Positions 58,504 through 64,000 of a stretch of DNA of 64,000 nucleotides are shown piece by piece; the first letter of the stretch is position 1, and each line of letters starts with the position of its first letter. The notes under the pieces are model-generated. The model was not told where the DNA came from and did no database searches. It saw only the letters and a list, made by a program, of their open reading frames with translations. Location of the stretch: contig CAWCGF010000040.1 in assembly GCA_963794955.1 (NCBI GenBank), positions 124,001 to 188,000 of the forward strand, read 5' to 3'. A program made the translations under genes and the position numbers. This DNA is from JAFDVL01 sp963794955 (GTDB taxonomy: Bacteria; Acidobacteriota; Blastocatellia; RBC074).

Positions 58504-59826
58504 TTACCCAGCCTTGGCGCTCTCTACCGCTCGTGCCGGAATCATCATTCCCCACCCCTGACGATCAATCTCGACATCTTTGAGCAGCATTGCTGTGTCA
58601 ATCAGGATGCGCTTGACTTGCTGGGGCGAGAGTTGCGGATTCGCTTCCAGCATTTGTGCGATGACCGAACATACGATAGGCGCGGCGAAGCTCGTGCCGT
58701 CCACGTGTTTATATTTGCCACCGCCTGCATTGATGACATTGGTGTCGTGCGTTTTCAGGCTGATTAGTTGGCGAATCAGGTAGGGCGGCAGGGTTTGCGC
58801 GGCATCCAATTCAGCATTTACCCCGGCGAATTGTTGCAGAATTTCGCGCAAGTCGTGATCAGGGGCGGCGCGTAAGCGTGCCAGCAATTCGGCTTCCTCG
58901 GCGGTCGGCGTGCCCGGCAAAATGGGCGCGGCGACCCAAATGCTTGGCGCGACGATCTCAGGTTTCTGCAAGCCGTCAAGTGTCGGGCCGTACGAAGAAT
59001 GAAACGGTTCGTTATCGTCGAATTCCAGCGTGTTGCGATCATTGACACCACCGACAGTAATGACGGAAGGCGCAGACGCAGGGGGCAGCACCGGATGTTC
59101 AGCGGAATGCCCGGAATTGCCTGCCGCAGCAACCACAACCAATCCTGCGCGCACCGCCGCTTCCGCCGTTTGTGAAAGTTCGTCGGTCAAATACGACGCT
59201 TCATAATCGCCGCCACAACTCACATTGATGATGCGAATATTGTACCGTGCGCGGTTGTCAATCACCCACTGCAACCCGCGCGTGATGTCATCGTGATAAA
59301 TGCGCTTCGCCTTGCCGACTTTGACCAGGACGACTTCCGCCTGGGAAGCAATGCCGCGATACAAACCGCCTGACAAATGGCCATTGCCTGCGGCCACGAC
59401 CGAAGTCATCATCCCGTGCCAACTCGAATCGTCCGCTTTGTGATATTCATTAGCGGGGGCGGTTGGATTGGCGACATTGACATAATGCTTGATGCGATTG
59501 TGCGGTTGGGTCAAATCTGGATGCGGATAAAAGCCGGAATCCAGAAAGGCAATCGTGACGCCGCGTCCGGTGAGCTTTTCGTCCGCTCCCACGCGCAGTG
59601 GCGTAGGCAAAATGCGATATTCGCCGTCGCTGAAAATCTTGTCGCTGATTTTGGTGAGCCGAGAATGCGCTGAGCGAAAAAGCTCCAAACAGATAAGACA
59701 CAGCCCTTCCCCAGATTGCCAGCTTGGTACGTTGGCGTTGATGAATCCGGCGAAGGGTGCGTCAAAATTGTGCAACAGTTCTGCGTCTGAGCGCAGGCAA
59801 ATCGGGCAAGTGGTGGTTTCCGTCAA
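58504..59826 (-). CDS. Intracellular subtilisin-like serine protease with zinc-ribbon-like N-terminus
   Basis: An S8-family peptidase of about 440 residues. Catalytic triad: Asp96 (VTIAFLDSGFYPH), His137 (SSWHGMMTSVVAAG), Ser379 (DGTSFAAPIVCSV), with the oxyanion Asn in VVAAAGNSGHSAEH. The N-terminus has two CxxC pairs (CPIC 7-10, CLIC 43-46), a zinc-ribbon-like knuckle. No signal peptide or I9 propeptide is seen, so it probably acts in the cytoplasm. The start is TTG 59826, with GAGGAGAAG at good spacing; an upstream TTG at 59862 has none. Confidence 0.9.
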   Translation of the reverse strand: MTETTTCPICLRSDAELLHNFDAPFAGFINANVPSWQSGEGLCLICLELFRSAHSRLTKISDKIFSDGEYRILPTPLRVGADEKLTGRGVTIAFLDSGFYPHPDLTQPHNRIKHYVNVANPTAPANEYHKADDSSWHGMMTSVVAAGNGHLSGGLYRGIASQAEVVLVKVGKAKRIYHDDITRGLQWVIDNRARYNIRIINVSCGGDYEASYLTDELSQTAEAAVRAGLVVVAAAGNSGHSAEHPVLPPASAPSVITVGGVNDRNTLEFDDNEPFHSSYGPTLDGLQKPEIVAPSIWVAAPILPGTPTAEEAELLARLRAAPDHDLREILQQFAGVNAELDAAQTLPPYLIRQLISLKTHDTNVINAGGGKYKHVDGTSFAAPIVCSVIAQMLEANPQLSPQQVKRILIDTAMLLKDVEIDRQGWGMMIPARAVESAKAG

Positions 59827-59945
59827 GATAATTCTTCTCCTCAAAATAACTGCATCCGGCAAAGTGTTGATGAGTGATGGAATTTCGTCAACTGTTTTTC
59901 ACCCGCTTGCCGTGGCCAGCCCTGATTCGATAGTATCCCCGTCGC

Positions 59946-60785
59946 ATGACAAATTATTCCGTAAACAAAGACGCAAAAGAATTGGCCTATCTGTACGACC
60001 TGTATTTCGTGCCCGGCTGGCGCGAACTCTTCGATCAATTCGTAGACGAAGAGGTGAAGTTGCCGGGGGAAGGGAAGTTCCTGGATGCCGGTTGTGGCAC
60101 AGGCGGGTACGCGCTTGAGCTGGCCGCTCGGCTGGGCGACAACGGTCAGGTGGTCGGGGTTGATGACGATGCCGAACGGATCGCTTTAGCGCAGGCCAAA
60201 GCCGAAATCAAACGCGTGGAAAACCTCCGCTTCATCCAAGGGGCGCTCGAAAACTTAGGCGTCGAAGATGACGATTATGATTTTGTGATCGCGGATTTAT
60301 CGTTGCTCTCTGCGGTCGAATTGCCGGAGCGCCTGAACGACATCTTACTCGAACTCCGGCGCGTCGCCCGACACGGCGCAACGGTTGTACTCAAGTTGAC
60401 GACGCGCGGCAGCTTTGACGAGTTTTATTCGATTTATTGGGAAGCCTTGTACGAGACGGATTTGCTTGAATATACGCCCCAACTCGAAGACCTTATCCGG
60501 GAACGAATGGCCGTTGAGCAACTGGAAGCCGCCGCGCACGAGGCGGGTTTCACCCACATTGGAAGCCTGACCCGCAAGAATCATTTCGAGTATGCCAGCG
60601 CTGAGGAATTTTTATCTGCGCCGCTGATCGAAAACGCCTTTCTGGGCCATTGGCTCGGCATCCTCGCCAGTGAAAGCGAAGAACAAGAAGTGCGCGCCGC
60701 GCTTACCCGCATCATTGACCGGGAATGTGAGGAGGGCGATTTTGATGTTTCAGCAAAGACCACTTTGTTGATTGCGAAGCGATAA
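59946..60785 (+). CDS. Class I SAM-dependent methyltransferase
   Basis: A 279-residue methyltransferase of the Methyltransf_11/25 type. Motif I is GKFLDAGCGTGGYALELAAR, acidic motif II GQVVGVDDDAERIALAQ, and motif IV region DDYDFVIADLSLL. The C-terminal part is helical and charged. Substrate unknown. It is divergent from the subtilase gene and is followed at once by a palindrome that starts at its stop codon. Confidence 0.88.
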   Translation: MTNYSVNKDAKELAYLYDLYFVPGWRELFDQFVDEEVKLPGEGKFLDAGCGTGGYALELAARLGDNGQVVGVDDDAERIALAQAKAEIKRVENLRFIQGALENLGVEDDDYDFVIADLSLLSAVELPERLNDILLELRRVARHGATVVLKLTTRGSFDEFYSIYWEALYETDLLEYTPQLEDLIRERMAVEQLEAAAHEAGFTHIGSLTRKNHFEYASAEEFLSAPLIENAFLGHWLGILASESEEQEVRAALTRIIDRECEEGDFDVSAKTTLLIAKR

Positions 60786-60877
60786 AAATGTACAGCAAAC
60801 TGGCCAGTTTGCTGATAACTGCTGAAGCAATCGTTGACGAGAACCGCAGCAAACTGGCCAGTTTGCTGTACATTTTT
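60784..60877. repeat. Dispersed palindrome, perfect 30-base outer arms, word CAGCAAACTGGCCAGTTTGC
   Basis: AAAATGTACAGCAAACTGGC onward is exactly mirrored, ending GCTGTACATTTT. Each arm is itself a perfect palindrome (CAGCAAACTGG / CCAGTTTGCTG). The spacer is about 32 bases. It fills the entire gap between the methyltransferase stop and the rdgB start. Confidence 0.9.
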
Positions 60878-60881
60878 CCCT

Positions 60882-61496
60882 ATGACAAAACTACTAATTG
60901 CCACGACGAATGCCGGAAAAGTCCGCGAAATCGGGGCGCTGCTTGGCACCTTACCGTATGAGGTAATTGGCTTGGCCGACTTGCCGAACGCGCCACCGCC
61001 GGTAGAGGAAACCGGCACCACTTTCACGGCTAATGCCATTCTCAAATCCGAATATTACTACGCATACACAGGCTTATTGTCGTTGGCCGATGATTCAGGC
61101 TTGGAAGTGGATGCACTGGACGGTGCGCCCGGCATTTATTCGGCACGCTTTGCGGGTGCAGATGCGACGGATGCGGATCGTGTGGTGAAGTTGTTAGAGA
61201 GTTTGCACGACGTGCCCGCTGCCAAACGTACCGCGCGCTTTGTGTGCAGCATTGCCTTGACCGGGCAACGGAACGGTGAACGCCAGACGCACGTGTTTGA
61301 AGGTTTCGCAGATGGATTGATTACCCGTGAGACACGCGGCACAGGCGGGTTTGGCTATGATCCGGTGTTCTTCGACCCGGAAGTGGGGCGGACGTTTGCG
61401 GAGCTAACGCGTGCCGAAAAATCCGCCCGCAGTCATCGCGGTAAAGCGCTTGCCGCAGCCAAACTGTTTTTGCATCGCTTAGGGGAAAATGCCTAG
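60882..61496 (+). CDS. rdgB: XTP/dITP diphosphatase
   Basis: House-cleaning nucleotide pyrophosphatase (RdgB/HAM1) that removes non-canonical purine NTPs. The 204 residues are typical. KLLIATTNAGKVREIGALLG, TFTANAILKSEYYY, LSLADDSGLEVDALDGAPGI, GTGGFGYDPVFFDPE and KSARSHRGKALA are the family blocks. ATG 60882 lies five bases after the palindrome and has no Shine-Dalgarno. Its 3' end overlaps the convergent dehydrogenase gene by 18 bases. Confidence 0.96.
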   Translation: MTKLLIATTNAGKVREIGALLGTLPYEVIGLADLPNAPPPVEETGTTFTANAILKSEYYYAYTGLLSLADDSGLEVDALDGAPGIYSARFAGADATDADRVVKLLESLHDVPAAKRTARFVCSIALTGQRNGERQTHVFEGFADGLITRETRGTGGFGYDPVFFDPEVGRTFAELTRAEKSARSHRGKALAAAKLFLHRLGENA

Positions 61497-62897
61497 CTGT
61501 TTATACGTCGTAGCGACTTTATTAATTGAAATCGCGTAGGCTGCTGTCCGCAAGCTTTGCAGGTTCTTTTGTCCGCGCGTTTCCAGAATTTGCAGGTACG
61601 CGTCAATCATCGTCTTTTCCAAGCCCGACACCACCAGGTCATATTCATCTGAACCATGCACGATTTGCTTGCGTTCAAGTTCGGGAAATTGAGAACCCGT
61701 TGCCTCTTCAATTGCGCGCAGCAACTTGCTTTCGGATTTCTCCTCGGCCAATTGCGATAGGCGTCCGAAACGTACGTGTGACAGATTCTTCAGCCACTCG
61801 AAATACGAAACAATCACGCCGCCCGCATTCGCGTACATATCGGGAATCATCAGCACGCCATTGTGCAACAGGATTTCTTCGGCATTGGGAGTGACGGGGC
61901 CGTTCGCGCCTTCCAGAATGATTTTGGCTTGAATGCGCGCGGCATTGTCGGCGGTAATTTGATTTTCAAGCGCCGCCGGAACTAGCACGTCGCATTCCTG
62001 TTCCAAGACTTCTGCCGAGTTCGCATAGCTGATCGCACCGGGATAATTCAGGATGGATTTGGTTTCCTGCCGATGTTTGATGACGGCGTCAATGTCCAAC
62101 CCTTCGCCATTGAAGATGCCGCCTTCGTATTCGGCAATGCCGGTGATAACGACGCTGCCTTCGCTTGAGGCAATCTGCGCAAAGTTGGCACCGACATTGC
62201 CTAGCCCTTGCACGATACAACGCTTGCCCGCCACGCCCACCGATAAGTTGCGGGCTTTCATATCCTCTGGGTGATTGCACGCTTCACGCAAGGCATAAAA
62301 CAAGCCGCGTCCTGTGGCTTCGCGCCGCCCGCGAATGCCGCCTTGCGCGACTGGCTTCCCCGTGACACAACCGAGCGCGTTGAGTTCAACCGGATGCATC
62401 GCCAAATACGTGTCGGCGATCCACGCCATTTCTTTTTCACCCGTGCCGTAATCGGGTGCAGGCACGTCCACCGCCGGGCCGATGAAGTTCTTTTTGATTA
62501 GTTCGTGCGTGTAGCGGCGCGTGATGCGTTCGAGTTGCGCCAGCGTGTATTTCTTCGGATCAATTTTGACACCGCCCTTCGCGCCGCCAAAGGGGACATC
62601 CACCAACGCGCATTTGTACGTCATCAGGGCCGCCAGCGCCTGTACTTCGTCCTCGTTCACTTCGAGTGCATAGCGAATGCCGCCTTTGCACGGCAACTTG
62701 TGATGGCTATGCTCGACGCGCCAGCCGTAAATGATTTCGATACTGCCGTCATCGTAGCGCAAGGGGAATTCCACGCGATACGTGCAATTGCATTGCTTGA
62801 CATGTTCGAGCAAGGCTTGCGGGTGATCGGTATAAACAGCGGCCTGGTCAAAGTAACGATTAACGTTTTCGTAAAAACTGGTGGTCTGATTGCTCAT
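61479..62897 (-). CDS. gdhA: Glu/Leu/Phe/Val dehydrogenase (glutamate dehydrogenase)
   Basis: Oxidative deaminase of glutamate (NAD type) or reverse reaction. A 472-residue protein with PCKGGIRYALEVNEDEVQAL (catalytic Lys), VDVPFGGAKGGVKIDPKKY, VDVPAPDYGTGEKEMAWIAD, RREATGRGLFYALREACNH and the NAD-binding fold IVQGLGNVGANFAQIASSEG. LVPAALENQITADNAARIQA and NAGGVIVSYFEWLKN close it. Substrate is inferred as glutamate; a leucine or phenylalanine enzyme cannot be excluded. It is followed upstream by a palindrome. Confidence 0.93.
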   Translation of the reverse strand: MSNQTTSFYENVNRYFDQAAVYTDHPQALLEHVKQCNCTYRVEFPLRYDDGSIEIIYGWRVEHSHHKLPCKGGIRYALEVNEDEVQALAALMTYKCALVDVPFGGAKGGVKIDPKKYTLAQLERITRRYTHELIKKNFIGPAVDVPAPDYGTGEKEMAWIADTYLAMHPVELNALGCVTGKPVAQGGIRGRREATGRGLFYALREACNHPEDMKARNLSVGVAGKRCIVQGLGNVGANFAQIASSEGSVVITGIAEYEGGIFNGEGLDIDAVIKHRQETKSILNYPGAISYANSAEVLEQECDVLVPAALENQITADNAARIQAKIILEGANGPVTPNAEEILLHNGVLMIPDMYANAGGVIVSYFEWLKNLSHVRFGRLSQLAEEKSESKLLRAIEEATGSQFPELERKQIVHGSDEYDLVVSGLEKTMIDAYLQILETRGQKNLQSLRTAAYAISINKVATTYKQLGIFP

Positions 62898-62929
62898 AGA
62901 TATTCCTTAGTTGATGGTTAGGGGGCAGT

Positions 62930-63005
62930 ACGCGCGCGCGTGACCAGGGCCTTCCCCCGCGCATCCCTTTGAAGCATCAGGTCGCGCACACGCGTACTGC
63001 CCCCT
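62930..63005. repeat. Dispersed palindrome, word AGGGGGCAGTACGCGCG
   Basis: AGGGGGCAGTACGCGCGCGC mirrors GCGCACACGCGTACTGCCCCC with a few mismatches. The inner ACGCGCGCGCGT of the left arm is self-palindromic. It lies just upstream of the dehydrogenase start. Confidence 0.75.
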
Positions 63006-63220
63006 CGCACTACACGACTGAGTAGTTACGATAAATATTTCCAAGCTTGCTTTGCCAAAGAACAGAAATGATCAAGTCTGCTCAAGGTTACTCATTCTAA
63101 TCAATCGAAAGACATTGCCACAAGCGATTAGGGACACACTTTTTTAGGACTGCCATTTCTGCGTTGATATAGTAGTGTTTGACAAGTGGCGCACTACATA
63201 CGGTATGTAAATTTTCCTCA

Positions 63221-63248
63221 TTGACACGCACGGCAACGGGCATATAAT
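63221..63248 (+). promoter_or_regulatory. Consensus sigma-70 promoter
   Basis: TTGACA (63221-63226), 16 bases, TATAAT (63243-63248): all twelve hexamer bases match. It drives the two small plus-strand genes after a leader of about 290 bases. The 63006-63545 stretch holds no gene I support. A further TTGACA at 63179 has no good -10 at normal spacing. Confidence 0.75.
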
Positions 63249-63545
63249 CGCCCCCGCTAAGACGCCAATTGTAAAAATAAGCATTGAAAGTCTTCCTAAA
63301 GACTCCCCTCGAACTACTGTTACTATCGTGACTGCACACGGCTAGCTTGAAACTCAAATTAACTGCCCCCAGAACCGCCCACGTGGTCTTTTCTCCCCTC
63401 TTGCTCTTTTGCAGATTTTCCATTGTTTGAGGCGCTGAACAAAATAACCCAGCTCCGAACTTGGCTCAGGTCCTCAAGCAACATCCGTCAGCTTCACTCG
63501 GAAGAACTGCTTTTACCTCAAGTAAGGGCGGAAAGGGATACGTGT

Positions 63546-63818
63546 ATGCAAATTACCGTACATCTTCGTTCTGATGTCGCCCGTGAACTGGCTGAACGCA
63601 GCCCACCAACCGCAGCAACCAATGAGTTGCAGCAAACCATTTCCCGCTTGGGCCTGATTTTACAGCCTCTGCATCCTGGTGCTAATGACCCGGAACTGAA
63701 AACGCAATTTTGGGTTGAAGTGCCAGATCAGGCGACAGCGGACCAGGTACTCCAAGAACTTCTTCAACTCAAGGCAACGGAAGGCGCTTATTTCAAGCCG
63801 CTGGATGCACTGCCTTGA
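63546..63818 (+). CDS. Small 90-residue protein, possible protease inhibitor-like fold
   Basis: MQITVHLRSDVARELAERSP begins a compact alpha/beta protein with a second strand-helix unit (TQFWVEVPDQATADQVLQEL). A ferredoxin-like plait such as the I9 propeptide of subtilases is plausible but unproven. ATG 63546 follows AAGGG. The frame opens at 63423, but the upstream part has no ribosome site. It lies 53 bases before the truncated gene. Confidence 0.6.
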   Translation: MQITVHLRSDVARELAERSPPTAATNELQQTISRLGLILQPLHPGANDPELKTQFWVEVPDQATADQVLQELLQLKATEGAYFKPLDALP

Positions 63819-63871
63819 AATCGTTTGTTTGTAAACAGTTTATTCGTTAACAAAGCAAAGGAGAAAGTATT

Positions 63872-64000
63872 ATGACTGCAAAAAAATCGTCTTCCCGTGG
63901 CGGTGGTATGACGTCTCATCCGTCGTCTGGCATCACTAACCCGCCGCTGGGAGAACGCGAATTAATTATTATGGCCAAACCCGAAGCCGAATTGCGCGCG
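63872..64000 (+). CDS. 5' part of a gene cut by the window edge
   Basis: MTAKKSSSRGGGMTSHPSSG opens 43 codons that continue past the window end. The start ATG has AAAGGAG eight bases upstream. The N-terminus is polar and Gly/Ser-rich and then has LIIMAKPEAELRA. It shares a transcript with the preceding 90-residue gene, probably from the consensus promoter at 63221. Product unknown; a subtilase is a guess from the inhibitor-like neighbour. Confidence 0.7.
   Translation, partial: MTAKKSSSRGGGMTSHPSSGITNPPLGERELIIMAKPEAELRA

Noticed and set aside
7221..60877. Insertion sequence carrying the palindromes
   Set aside because: No transposase gene lies next to any palindrome. The Rpn-like gene is not adjacent to the TGTA elements and is not known to mobilise them.
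2904..63005. CRISPR array or tandem repeats
   Set aside because: The repeats are isolated inverted pairs between genes, not regularly spaced direct repeats, and no cas gene is in the window.
63097..63423. 108-codon minus-strand frame
   Set aside because: It overlaps a perfect TTGACA/TATAAT promoter on the other strand, has no recognised domain and lacks a strong ribosome site.

Overview
This is a gene-dense chromosomal window from a Gram-negative, diderm, aerobic or microaerobic bacterium. The mix of genes fits an Acidobacteriota member, possibly Blastocatellia-like. It includes a cytochrome c/copper-monooxygenase fusion, a sulfatase and PQQ-propeller locus, a DUF4331/TPR/HupE/TonB cluster, CHAT-TPR and zinc-finger anti-sigma genes, and a gyrB intein. 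The lineage is an inference from gene families; no rRNA or tRNA gene was seen.

Layout. 0-1.4 kb: cydA-like bd oxidase subunit I. 1.6-9.8 kb: secreted cytochrome/monooxygenase, PQQ propeller protein, LacI regulator with its own operator and promoter, sulfatase and a GH20/GH67-like glycosidase (probably sulfated-glycan degradation). 9.9-12.3 kb: DinB protein, a broken ECF sigma gene and a WYL regulator. 12.7-25.9 kb: eight co-directional genes for exported or membrane proteins: DUF4331, TPR lipoprotein, NicO-UreH fusion, TPR lipoprotein, DUF4331, beta-helix, HupE/UreJ and a TonB receptor. This is the best candidate for an undescribed system and looks like envelope metal handling. 25.9-32.4 kb: HAD phosphatase with a small membrane-protein gene nested inside it, two tiny ORFs, zinc-ribbon protein, purA, trxB, trxA, glgA. 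32.5-39.5 kb: CHAT-TPR protease-like protein, atypical sigma factor, double-zinc-finger anti-sigma-like protein, and a single protein joining sigma region 4, a zinc finger, a membrane segment and an extracytoplasmic domain. 39.8-41.6 kb: two unrecognised genes. 41.7-48.5 kb: six-gene minus-strand operon uvrA (frameshifted), YkgJ-like, glycosyltransferase, Rpn-like nuclease (frameshifted), rfbF, DUF72. 48.6-54.5 kb: Cys-rich secreted protein, mpl, two exported proteins, a pRiA4b ORF-3 family protein, recF. 54.6-58.4 kb: gyrB with a 435-residue HNH intein. 58.5-64 kb: cytosolic subtilase with a zinc-ribbon-like N-terminus, methyltransferase, rdgB, glutamate dehydrogenase, and a consensus promoter ahead of two small genes, the last cut by the window edge.

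The most pervasive non-coding feature is a set of dispersed intergenic palindromes. In the main class two copies of a self-complementary word face each other inside a TGTA...TACA frame. Words differ between loci but are matched within a locus. Several fill an intergenic gap from stop codon to start codon, and one is a perfect 24-bp-stem palindrome that contains a stop codon. A second class uses low-complexity words such as GGGGAGA or TTAGCC. They resemble REPINs or MITEs, but no mobilising gene lies in this window.
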